A stretch of 64,000 bases of DNA, taken from Aptenodytes patagonicus (taxonomy: Eukaryota > Chordata > Aves > Sphenisciformes > Spheniscidae). The stretch is taken from assembly GCF_965638725.1 (NCBI RefSeq), contig NC_134952.1, forward strand, positions 66,617,424 to 66,681,423, read 5' to 3'. The number at the start of each line of letters is the position of its first letter. Within the stretch, counting starts at the first letter, position 1. A model generated the notes under the pieces. That model ran no database searches and was not told the DNA's origin. It worked only from the letters and a program-made list of their open reading frames with translations. Positions 22,257 to 34,100 of this stretch are shown here, piece by piece. A program made the position numbers and the translations under genes.

Positions 22257-25200
22257 TCACTGGGTGCTTCTCTGCCCAACGACTGCATCAAACTTGGCAT
22301 TGGTCAGCTTTTTCAGAACAGCCACGGCACGTTCTGGAAACAACCTGAAAGAGAGAACTTGAAATTAAATGTGGGATAAGAAACTTAAATTATGGGAAAA
22401 AGTGGCACTGCAGGTGAGGGAAGAGCTGGTCTGGGAGTGGAAGCGTGCACACACAGACTGAGACCAAGGCTTAAACAGGGTTTTATTTCCAAAGAATACG
22501 TAGCCCTTATCGATCTCTGTCTCGTTTAACTCAAATCCCACCCATCTCCTTTTATGATAGTTCCAAGGCTGGGTATCTACTTGGCAGTATTTGGGTTGCA
22601 ATCTTGCTGCAGCATCCAAGAAGGTTCAGTATTGAACAGAGATAGGTGTGTATTGAGTGTTTCATGCTCTGAAAAGCAGCAGGCCTATGGAAGGATGAGA
22701 TGTTAAAACTGACGTGTTGTTTCCTCTCCTAGGATTTTTTCTCTTATGAGTCGTGTCTCTTTGTGTCTCCCTGCCCCAAATTAAGACAAAAAGGCAAAGT
22801 TATGCTAAGGGCTTTGGCAGCGCTATGTTTGACTTGTCTGTGCTTCTACAGACTTGTACCGTCAGCATGCAGCTCTTGGAGATGCAAAAAGACTTAAAAG
22901 CTTTTTACCACTGTCTGGTGTTGGGTTTTGCAAACAAGATATTACCAAGTGTTTAATGAAATACTGTAGAAGTTAACTGAAAAGTTAACTTAGTTGTCCT
23001 GATGTGAATTCCAGACTTGGAACCTGAGCTCTGGTAAAAACGCCTCCTCAGCAGAGCAACTACTCTGGACATTAAAGACATGTGAGAGAGCAAATCTTGC
23101 TTTACATGGCAGAGAGAAGCAGTAGAGCCCTTTTGAAGCAATTTTCCCAGCCTCTGTGACCTCAATCTTTGGTGTTGACATGAAGAAACAAACACTAATA
23201 AGCAGCAGGTCCTCAGCTCTGTCTGGAACTACGCTGGGGCTGGTGGTTCAGAGAAACTCTCATTTGCAAGCCCAAGGGAAATGGAGATCTGTGAAGAGAA
23301 AGTGTTCTCTTGTTCTCCCTCTCCTTCCCTATCAGCCTGTAAAGCAGTTGAGTTCTCCACTGAGAATAGTTAGCTGCAGAAGGTGGATCACAAGGACCTA
23401 TGAGAGGGCTCAAAAAAATCTGTGCATGATGTCTGCTGTTGTCATTAGAAAGAACTGCTGCTCTTTCATTACCTTGTGATGTGGTGTTCTTACACTAAAA
23501 TATTTCAGATGGGTGGTTGTTTAAAAAATAATACTCTCTCCTGCAGACAGTTACACATTATCTAGTTACTATAGGCATATTGATGTAAAATCTGGACTGA
23601 TAAATAACTGAGTATAGTGATGTCAAACACTGAAGATAATACAAAATAAATGAAACAGAGTTGAACAACAACATCTTCTGTTCTCCAACTGTCATTCCAG
23701 GGTTTCTCTATGCTGCCAAACCATATCTTTTACTACCATGAGTGCAAAATGCACTTCCTCATAAAATAAAACTTAAACTTGAATCAGATGTTACAAGTTT
23801 GATGCTTGTATACTCGGGTAGTTAGCATTGATATGTTTCCCCCCCTTTTTTTTTTCTTTTGCTACTTACATTTCAGAAAGTAAAGCAATGCTTAGATGTG
23901 ATGGAACAAAAATCATTTTCTGGTTGGTCAGTATTCCTTCCATCAGGGCCTCTACAACTTCTTCAATCTCCAAAATCTTTCCAAGCCTACACAGGAAAGT
24001 ATACGTGTAAGAGCTGTGGTGGTAAAACAGGGGCGGTACTAGCTGATGTAGGATGCTTCACATGGGCACAAACTCAGGTAATTCAAATGCAACCATAATG
24101 TGGGTTAAATGACACTGCAGATTTTCTGTAGCCAATGCTATATACCGATTTATCTCCGGTTTTATATAGTCAGTTGGAATACAAGGCCTAAAGGTGGGGC
24201 TAGTATGTAGTGCCTCGATGCAAAGAAGGGCGGGCAGGAAGGCAGAGTTCTGATAGTTACCTCGTACTGGGGTTTTTGACAAATCCAGTGTTTATAAAAA
24301 CCGGACAAAGACACGTAGTTTTTATTCCGTCCTTTCCCAGGGTAGACAGCTCCTCTGTCAGAGCTTTGTGAAATCCAACTGCAGCAAACTTGCTTGAACT
24401 GCGGGAGGGGGAAAAAGCACAAATGAGAAGAGAAGGCAGAAATACTATTTCTAGCTTTCTACAAAGGGAAATGGCCTAAAAGATCACACAGTACTGACTA
24501 GGAGGCAAAAAGAAAATGTAATCCAGCTGAGAAGAGAGGGCAGGGAATAATTCTAACCTTCCCTGTGCCAGAGTGTAGTGCTGGATTAGATATTGCTGCT
24601 TGGGGGAGTAATTGTGGCATGCAGAGTGGGTGTCTTTCAGAAAAAGTTGCCTTAGCTGCAAACAGACAGATGAACGTCAGGAATTCTTAGAAAATGGTAA
24701 CTAATGTGCCTCAATCGATGGACTTCCCGTTTTTCCCATGTGAGAAGAGTCTTAGAAGGAACGCAGCCTGAATCTCTAAAATTAAGAAGGATGGGCAGGG
24801 TAGAAATGGAGAACAACCCTCTACTGTTTCTCGTGCCACACAGGAGCGTCTTGTGACACTCGCGTGTGAGTTTTGAAATAGAGGAGCATTATGCGTGCAA
24901 AAGTTGAGGAACTTACTGCCACAGAAATTGGTGCAGGCCAGGAGTATAAATCAACTTCAAAGAAAGTTGAACCAGAGAATCAGTTTACTGACTGCTGTTG
25001 ATTTGAACAGTGTAATCCCAGTAAAATCCCTGGCTGGGGAGTTCTCACGTTGCCGACAGCGAGCGACTCTCTAAGAAGGAGCGTTCCCAGGGGAAGATTG
25101 CTCCGCCTGGAGCTGCTATTATAGAGGGCTAGATCTGACACAGAATGACAAAATGCAATCTAACAGCTTTTCTGTTCGTGCACCGTGACTCGAGTGCTTC

Positions 25201-28200
25201 TAGTAGAAATAGGCAATGCATCGACCTCTCAGTTGCATCAGTTAGGTTGCTCACAACACAGTAAGCATCGTCATGTTTTTGCCTTCTGAAAGGTAATTTT
25301 GCAGTCAAAAAGCAATTTTATCTCACGATGGCAGAAGTATTTCTATACACTAGTCACTACCACAATGGTAGAAAGATCAAAAGCTACTCATTAGGGGTTT
25401 ACTTGACAACACTACAACAACTCACAGGAGTGCTACTTTCTAAGAATGACAAGGGAAGAGGATACCTTTTTTGCCAAGCAAAAGTCTGGATCAGTGAGGG
25501 AGAGAAAAAAGAAGCTTGCATTAGCTGATGTGTCACATGACTATTCCTTCATACAAGCATTGCTCCTGATTCAGTCAGAGCTCATAAGCAAATCGGCAGG
25601 AACTTCCAGGCATCCTTAAGTGCTGGCGGTTGTGCTCTTTTCCTCCTTGGCATGGTCCTTTGGACGTACCGTATTCAGCAGGAGGACTATTTCGGTTACT
25701 CTGTGCTTTCTGATGGAGAAGACGCAATTAAAAATAAAAAAAATGAAGAGAGCCGATTTTAAAATCACTTACCAGTAAGCCACCATGAAAGAAGTCACAA
25801 AATGACCTGCTGCCGAAGCCACCGTGACAACGTGACCGTGGTTGTTGTTCATCATGGTTGGTAGAAAAGCTCTTGTGGTCTTGAAAGTCATGGAAACCAA
25901 GAGGCAAACATGGGGGCGGGGGTAGAGGAGGAAAAGAACAATGTTTTCTTAGGCAGATTCAACACTGACCCTGAAGTCGACTATAAACAGGAGCCGATTC
26001 TCACATCCTTCCTGTGCCGCTTTTTAGGTTTCAGGTGTCAGCGGCAATGCTGCCAGTGTCTCACCCCAGCACGTACAATAAAACACTCGCTCAGCAATCT
26101 GTAGCATCTCTTTTCTTCTGCTGCAAACAACAAGTCCTTAACAGCTGAAACCCTCCCACTCTGTAACCCCTGCTGGCAGCTGCCCTACCCCAGGGGTCAG
26201 CTGCAGGCATGCCAAAGACCCAGGGCTCAGCTCTGATAGGGCCCAGCTGTGTCACCTTGACTCAGGCTGCTGGGAGAAAGTCCGCAGAGAGATGAGAGAG
26301 GTACAAAACACGAGGAGAGGCAGGGTTGATGATGGGAGACGGGCTCAGAAGTAGCTCAAGGAGACAGGAGGGAAGGTGGCGACACAGCGAGGTACAAACC
26401 GCGAGGGGAAGAGCACCCAGGGAGATCGGCTGGGCTGGTGGGTGCAGTCAGGGAGGGGCCAGGCCTCGCTGTGCCCTGCAGCTGGGCTGTGCTGGGAGCT
26501 GTGGGGCTGGCCCTCCCCTCCCCTGCTCTGCCCGACCCGCACCTGCCAGACCCTGCCTGGCCATTCGGGCCACGTGCCGGCTGCCCTTTGTGCGGTTCAG
26601 CCGATAAAAACATTGCTTTGTATGTTTCAGCTGTGTATCTTCTACTTGCAGGGTCTCGGCGCTATGCTGCAGGTGCCGAAACTACCCGATGCAAAGAGAA
26701 CCCTAATACACCTCTGACAGAGACCAACCCATGCTGCAGATGAGGCCGCCACCGGCTAGCTCACGCAGAGGAAAGAGAGAATGAAAAAACTGGGCCAGGC
26801 TCAGATCAGCAAGAGGATAATCAGGTTTCCCAGCAGTCAGTCTAGCTGGGTGCCCCTGTGCTATACATGTCCGAAAGACGCTTCTGTAATTCACTGGTTG
26901 CTGAAAATAATTGTTAGTCTAACTATGCCTCCTCAGCAACGCTCCCCAAAAAACGTAGGTATGAAGATGGTAGTGGCCCTTACCCAGATGTGAGCAAGAA
27001 TGTTGACTTCAAACATTCTTTCAATCTGGTGGTCCTGAGTCGAGAGCAGGTCGGCAGCTGTAATCACGCCAGCGTTATTCACCAGGATGGAGACATCCCC
27101 AATGTCCTTTTTCACCTTTTGGACAGAAAAAAGCCCAGAAAGGTGCGTGTCATTAGTTATAAAAAAAATGCAAGGCTGTGGAAGATGAGCGACAATTTAA
27201 TTCTTAACGTTGTTCCTTTTAGGGAGAGGAAGATGGCGCCACATTTCCAGATGTGGTAGGAACTGTGCAGTAGTACCATGAAAGCTGGTTTAGCTCTGAT
27301 GCTTCTCCCTTAATTACTGCCAGTATTTATAGTCTTCCACACGTTGCCCACAGACACAGTATGCTCTGCGTACTCACAGTTGAGACTATGGACGTACAGA
27401 CTGTTTTGAGCCAGCTGGACCATATCCTTTACAATAAAATGTTTCAAATGTCCCCAGTGTTGTCTGTGTGCTGTTCAGGAAACTAAAAAGCAGAAGTTCC
27501 TTCAGGAGCTGGAAGCCTAAAGAGCAAACTTGGCAACAAGGCGCGATACGCCAGAGCCTCACAAAAGAGGATGAGACTGGCTGCGATCTCGGAAGTGCTA
27601 CTTCACTCTCCGTACAGAAAGCAGCCAGAAGCGGGGAGAGTCCAAGGGCTGGCATGACTTGTGTACAGTACCTCTTCTCTTGTTTGCCTGACCTTTCTGA
27701 AAACCGAGCACGTTTGGGTAAGCCTTTGGACGTGCCCCTGCTCCCCTACCTTCTCTGCAGCGCTGTAGATTTCCTCCCTTTTGCTGCAGTCCACCACGAA
27801 GGCTTGAACAGTGGCTCCCAGCCTTTCGCATTCTGCTGCCGTGTCCTCGACGCCATGCTGTAAGAGGCAGAAAAGACAGACATGCATGCGCAGCTGTACC
27901 CTGCCCGCGTGTCGCTGCTCGGGCATGGCGGCAGACCAGTTAGAGGCTGAAGATTTGTCCTGATTGCATAAACGCTGCCAAGCCCTGGAACGGTTCATGG
28001 CTACCCAGGGAAATTCAAGCTGTAGCCGGGGTCCGTGGGAGGACTAGTATTCCGACCTTAAATTTCAGACCTGCGTAGAGTGACCGCCACAAAGGGAATG
28101 TGGCAACAAGAGTGAGTTTGCCTTGGTAAAGCACACGTAGCTAGGCTGCAGAAAGGGGGCACTCGGTGACTTTCACAGCACGGCAGGCAGACACCGTGAC

Positions 28201-30323
28201 TGTAAGCAGAGCTCTTGAAACACAGGCCCAGCTGACGCCCCCGAGATACGAAAAGTGGCCCTATGCGTTTCTGTATTCACAGACTGGATGTGAGAAGAGA
28301 AGTGTGCTCCAAAGTGCACAATGTAGAGAGACGCTTCTTGTGAGAACAGCGTTTGACACACACAGAAGCTCCCCTGTGTCATTATTATCAACCCACTAAG
28401 TGAGGGCAGAAGTGACTTTGCTGTAGCCTTGTCCCCAGGTGCCAGAAAGCCATGCCAACGGGGACCCGTGCAGTGAAAAGCCCCAGTTCACAAATGGCCT
28501 GGGACAGCTCAGCACTTGACAGAAGCTGTGCAGGTCCCTGGGGTGGGTGACCGGGCAGCTCCACGCAGCCCCAGCTGCTGCTTAAGGCTGATGGCCCCCA
28601 GGAATGAGGCCTTTGTCAAGGCAGTTGGATTGGGGAATCGTAGAATCATAGAATAGTTTGGGTTGGAAGGGACCTCTGAAGGTCATCTAGTCTAACCCCC
28701 CCGCCGTGGGCAGGGACATCTTCAACTAGATCAGGTTGCTCAGAGCCCCGTCCAACCTGACCTGGAATGTTTCCAGGGATGGGGCATCCACCACCTCTCT
28801 GGGCAACCCGTGCCAGTGTTTCACCACCCTCAGCGTAAAAAATTTCTTCCTTAGATCTAGCCTAAATCTACCCCCCTTTAGTTTAAAGCCATCCCCCCCT
28901 TGTCCTGTCGCAACAGGCCCCGCTAAAAAGTTTGCTGCCATCTTGTTTATAAGCCCCCTTTAAGTACTGAAAGGCTGCACTAAGGTCTCCCCGAAGCCTT
29001 CTCTTCTCTAGGCTGAACTCTCTCAGCCTTTCTTCATAGGAGAGGTGTTCCATCCCCCCGATCTTTTTTGTGACCCTCCTCTGGACCTGCTCCCAACAGG
29101 TCCGTGTCTTTCGAAGCATACTCCTAAAACCTTTGGCATCCTCCACCTCCTTTGGCACTGTGTTTCAGTGCCTGCTTACACCCACCCTTACAACATATTT
29201 CCCAGCACCAAAGCCAGGTCTCGCCCGCTACTAAGTTTATTCCTTTTTCCCCATTCCAGTGGACATGGACAACACTCGACTTGGCAGCAGCCCTTTACGC
29301 ATCGGGAGGCTGGTGCCATGCCTCCTCCCACCCCTCCAGCGTCTGGCCTTAGCCGTAATGGGTAGCATGAACAGACACTGAAAACAGTCAACAATATCCT
29401 CCCTATTTATAAAACCCCTTATGCTAGGCTTGTCTCGGGGTTTTTTTTCTTTGTTTGTTTGTTTGTTTGTGGTGGGCTGCGGGTTTTTTGCAGCTTCAGG
29501 ATGACATGATGAACTCCTCTGCGGTTTCTGGTCCACTGTGTCAGAAACCTTCCCCGTGCACTGCTGCCCAGCCACTCACCCCCTCTGTACAGCCAATCGC
29601 TCCTATGCACAGCACTTTGCCTCGATCCCTACTGAACGACGTTCTGCGTGCTTGTATCTGTCCATCGTCCGCTTGCCAAGGTCTTTTTGCGTTCCAGTCA
29701 ATTTAGCTGCAATAAAGAGTTTGGGCTAGCATAAACGTTTAGCCAGGCGCTGCCTACACGTGTTAACTGTGCCAGAGGGCAGCAGGGCTCACACACAGCT
29801 CAACGCAGTGATGCCCGTCAATATGAGTAGCGAGACATGCCTTCCAGCAGTGTACGCAAAATATGTGAGGCTAGAGAGACAGCGAGCAGAAGGTAAACCT
29901 GCTTCCCTGTAGAAGCAGGTTTCTGGCCTGCGCACGCCGCCTTCTGCCAGCCTAGGCAGCGGTTCCAACAGCAGCTTGCTGACCACTGCATTCCCTCTTG
30001 CAGGTACTCTTTGACGTGCTGTGCATGCCACCCCGCTGATTAGCACTGCGTAACTGTGGGACCCAGACACCTACGTCCTCTGGTGCAAGTCAAGACATGA
30101 ATTGTGCCATTACCTTATTGATGTCCCACAGAACCAGTCTGCTTTGACGCTTGGCGAACTCCAAGGCAGTCGCTCTCCCTACACCATGGCCAGCACCCGT
30201 GATGAGAACAAGCTCTCCGCTGACAGACTTTCTCTTCGCAGGGACAAAAAGCTTCACAAAAGCCTCTAAGTAGGAGTAGACGAGCGTACCCAAGAACAGG
30301 AGAAGATCCAGAAAGGGATTCAT
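22257..30323 (-). CDS. HSD17B11: 17-beta-hydroxysteroid dehydrogenase 11, copy 2
   Basis: Second complete HSD17B11 frame, seven exons: 30323-30114, 27857-27750, 27115-26984, 25879-25773, 24398-24261, 23986-23870 and 22344-22257, totalling 900 nt (299 residues). Exons 1-5 read the same as copy 1: TGAGHGVGR cofactor loop, NNAG, TVASAAG and the YCSSK active site. Differences start within exon 6, where copy 2 has [12 protein letters not shown] and copy 1 has [12 protein letters not shown]. They continue in exon 7 ([17 protein letters not shown] against [17 protein letters not shown]). All splice sites are canonical and no stop interrupts the frame. Its CpG island lies back to back with NUDT9, as in other amniotes, so this copy sits in the ancestral position. 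Expected role: NAD(P)-dependent oxidation of steroid/retinoid alcohols at lipid droplets. Two functional paralogues, or a false assembly duplication, are both possible. Confidence 0.88.
28636..29163 (-). mobile_element. CR1 LINE 3' fragment (copy 2)
   Basis: Same truncated CR1 as at 15663-16190, at the constant 12973 offset and apparently unchanged, in intron 1 of HSD17B11 copy 2. It ends in the inverted ATTCTATGATTCTATG tail. Confidence 0.9.
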
Positions 30324-30362
30324 TGTTTTTCTGGAAGTCCTTTGATTGCCGTACCGAGCTGG

Positions 30363-31150
30363 GCCCTGCAACGTCTGACGGCAGCACAGCGGGCCCGGGG
30401 CGGGGGCGGGAGCGGGGCGGGCCCGGGGCGGGCCCGTGTGTGCGGTGATGCACGGCTCAGCGCCGCTCCCGCGGGGGCCCGCCCGGGCGCGGTGGGGCTG
30501 CGCGGGGGGCGCTCCCCTCCATCGCCGCCAGGGGGCGCCCGCGGCCCGCCCGAGCACGCACCGCTCGTCCTGTCAGTCACAGGCCTCTGCCCCGGCAGCG
30601 ACCACCCCCTCGCCGCCGCCCTCCCCGCGCCGCCCGGCCCGCCCCGGCCGGGCCCCGGGCTCCCCTCGCCGCGCGGGGCTCCGCGAAACGCGGGGACCGC
30701 GATCGCCGAGGCCGGGGCGCGCCCGCGGCGCGAGGAGCGCCGGCCGCCCACGGTCCGACGGGCCGCGCGCCCGGCCACGCCTCCCAGGGCAGCAGCAACC
30801 AATCAGAGAGCGGCGCTTGGGGAGGGGCCTGCCCGTGGGCGGGGAAAAGCCTGTGGGCTGGAGGCGCTCGCGATTGGTGGCGCTCCGCCCAATGAGAGGC
30901 GAGCTTGTAAAGAGGGCGGCGGGGGTGGCGGCGGCGGCCGTTGGGCGGGAGGGGCAGCGCGGCGGAGGCGCGGTGCGGCCGGCGCTCGGGCGTCCCCGGC
31001 GGCTCCCTGCGCGGGGCGGGGGCGGTAGCTCGGAGCGGGCTGCCTCGCCCAGCTGGTCCAGCGCCCGCATCTCTGTCCTGGGCCCCGTCCCAGCCCTGTG
31101 GAGCTGAGGCAGGGGTTGCTCCTGCCGAGGTGGGGTCGTTGGCGGCGTCG
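30363..31150. promoter_or_regulatory. CpG-island bidirectional promoter of HSD17B11 copy 2 and NUDT9
   Basis: CpG-rich island between the start codons of HSD17B11 (30323, minus) and NUDT9 (31151, plus), 827 bases apart. CCAAT boxes lie at 30799-30803 and 30889-30893 and an inverted one at 30873-30877, with several GGGCGG GC boxes and no clear TATA box. This fits a housekeeping divergent promoter. It is shorter than copy 1 by a deletion in a GC repeat near 30718 and by fewer GGC units near 30925-30937. Confidence 0.8.
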
Positions 31151-34100
31151 ATGCTTCTTCTCGCCGGCGCCCTGCGTGCGGCCACGGTGCCCGGTTTCCC
31201 TCCGGCAGTCGCCGTGTTTTCTTCCACTGTTGTGCTGTCCACCCAGCCTGCCCGGTGTGTTCTCCAGCGCCGCCCGCCCCTCAGGTACCGTGGCCTGTTG
31301 ATGGTGAAGCTGGGCGGTGTTCTGACCAGGCTGGGACCGCTGCTCCAGAGTCTCAGAGCCTGTCGGAGTCGGTGGCTCTGCTGGCGTTTGGCCCTGTTGA
31401 AGTAGGGCCCTGTTCTCGAGGGAGCAGCCACCTCATCGCTGGGCCAAGATCTCAGGGCTGCCTTGCCATCCCCTACCAGCTGAGGGGGAGCTTGGCACGG
31501 GATGTGCTGTGTAGCTGAGGGTGTCCTGTTTGGACATGGCAGGAACAAAAATTAGGCTGTCCTTTAAAATTGAACTGATGCAGCTATTGAAAAATACAAA
31601 AGTGATGAAACATTGACCTGTGTATGGAGGCTGGCACCCTATCAAGTATGCTCTTTTCGCCTTCTCTGTTAAAGATTTTATGATCCTCAAGTGGTTCATG
31701 AGTTGAATCGTGCCCTTGAGAACATCACCTCAGCAGTTAATGTGACAGCACATGCATGCTGTAACTGTGACCATTGAATTCTCAACTTCAGTGTGAAGCG
31801 GAACCTACTCTCCTAGATGCACCTGAAGTTTTCATAGCATGAGTGAGGAGTTTAGAATTGGAACTGCTGTTTTTGAAAAAGCCTGGCCTTTTCTGCTAGT
31901 TACAATCTAATATTCCTATCTGGTTTCAAATAGCAGGGTTAATACTTAATGTGTGAGCTGCTTTTTTTTTTTTATCTCAAACTCATTGGTCCTATCACCA
32001 CCTTGCTCAGGTGTTAAGTTGTTAAAACCTGGATGCATTTTTGCAGAGGACGTATATTTCCTTATATGCTGGAAGTGATTATTGATTTAAAAAAAAAAGC
32101 TTTTCACTAAGAACTTACAGATATCTTGCTTTTAGAGTACTCCTGTAGGTTATAGCCCCTTGCTAAGCTTTGAGCCTCTTATCTAGAATAATCCTCTTTA
32201 TTTTTGTAATAGTTAAAAAAACCCAATTGAGTACAGGAAGGCCCCTTTGTGTGTTGAAGGAAATCTGTGTAGAATTTTTAAGAGCTGGTGATCAGATGCT
32301 GTAACCCAATCTGCTGTTAAGTATTTTATTGTTGACTGGTCTTTCAGCTCCTGAAAACCCATGGCAAAATAAAATCACTAGAGGTCTCAAGTATTTTCTT
32401 CTTTTAACTTAACTAGTTTGATAGTTCTAGCCTTCTTTAAAATTGAAAAACAAGGTATGTGTTATCCTACTCAGTATTGCACAAAATTACATTTTGGTGG
32501 TCACAGCGACTTGTAGAGCTGTGTTGCTCAGGCTTTTGGATATTTCTTTCTTGCTCTTACCTAGTCTACCACTGGATGTGTGAGCAGGACTGTCGTAGGT
32601 TGGTTTGTTGATGAAATGCCAACATGGAGATTTAATGCTGAAGCAGGCCTTCCTGCTGCATTTATGGTAAATATCTTTGAGGTGTTCCTTGGATATGATT
32701 AACAACTGGTCGGTGTTCCACACAGTCTGGGATGGCATTTCTATTTCTCAGCTTCTCACTCATGCTATGAAATCTTCATATGTGTCTAGTAGAGTACTCT
32801 TCTGCTTCAAGAAGCTGGAGGTAAAATTCAGGATTTGTTGGTCCAGGCATACAGATGCATGATGTTTGAAAGAAGCAATAATATATTACTGAGAGCTGTT
32901 TTGTGGAAAAAGCGTAGTCTGTTCCACTTGCTATAATGTACTATGCAGGTCTGGGATTAAATAATAGGGTTAAAGCCTAATGAATGAGGTACTCTTTTTT
33001 TTCTTTCAGTAACTCATCTGCGAACTGTTGGTCCCATCTTCATCCTCTTAACATGTTCAACAGTTATAATGTTAAGTTCTACCACAGCAAAGCTCTCACC
33101 TCCCCGTATCCAGGATCATGTGTTGAGCGTAGCCAAGTTCCTGAAGATAAAGTGGACTGGCTGATTGAGTGGAAAGATTATAATCCTGTGGAGTACACTG
33201 CGATGTCTGTTTTGGCTGGACCTAATTGGGCAGATCCCCAAATCAAGTGAGTGGAAATTGTGGCTCTTTTTTCCTGTGAATGTGGAAGCAGAAAGTAGTG
33301 ATCAGCTGAGTTAATAAGATCATTAGCTTAGGGGATATGTGATTCTACAGTGATGTGTGAAAGTCAAGACCTAGAAAAATGGTGGTTAGAGAACTGAATG
33401 GTTTGGATTAGCTGTGAAGGTCTTTGACACGTGATTTTACTGAGCTGGTGATTGAGATAAGAGTAGTGTTAATTGGAATAATGGACAGCTGTGTCCGTTG
33501 TTGTGTAGTGCTTCTTCTCTGTTGTGAGCTAAGTAAAAATCTAATTCTCCATAGGAATTTGGGAGAACATTTTCATAATATACTTGTTTGTTTGTTCATG
33601 GATTGAATGCAAGATGAGAAAAGAATTAAAGTAGAGTTGTAGTTTGAGAGTTGAGTGCTCTGACTCAGGAAGTGTGACAGGTTGAATGCATGACTAACTT
33701 TTTTTGTGAATGTGTGTATTCATTTTTATTGATTCTGTGAATATATTTTCCTCTCAAGGAATGCTGTATGCTTCTTGGCTAGAAAGTTAGATGCATGCAT
33801 CTAATGCAACCTGTGATAATGTGGTGATTCCTGTGTGTGCACACCTGTGTAGAAAGATCAGAAGAAAATGGCACTTGAGGTTTCAGCCTTACCTTCCTTG
33901 TTTCCCATTGCTGTGTGAACATGTGCTTCTGTTTGCTCTTAATGGTTTAGTATTCTGCTGATTGCAAGGTACACTACTCTTCAGACTCCATAGGGCTGCT
34001 GATATTCTGCTAAGGCATAGTTGGGAAAGTGTCAAGTAATCTTTTATTAGGTGTTGGTAATAATTGAAAATGCGGAGTCATTTTTTAGGTATTACTGTAA

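Larger units (their letters stand above)
19356..31050. repeat. Segmental duplication, copy 2 (HSD17B11 block)
   Basis: Partner of 6667-18092. Relative to copy 1 it holds extra sequence at about 19890-20690 and about 23490-23760, and lacks about 790 bases matching 8390-9180. The right end lies at about 31050, after which unique NUDT9 exon-1 sequence follows, so copy 2 keeps the ancestral link to NUDT9. Confidence 0.9.
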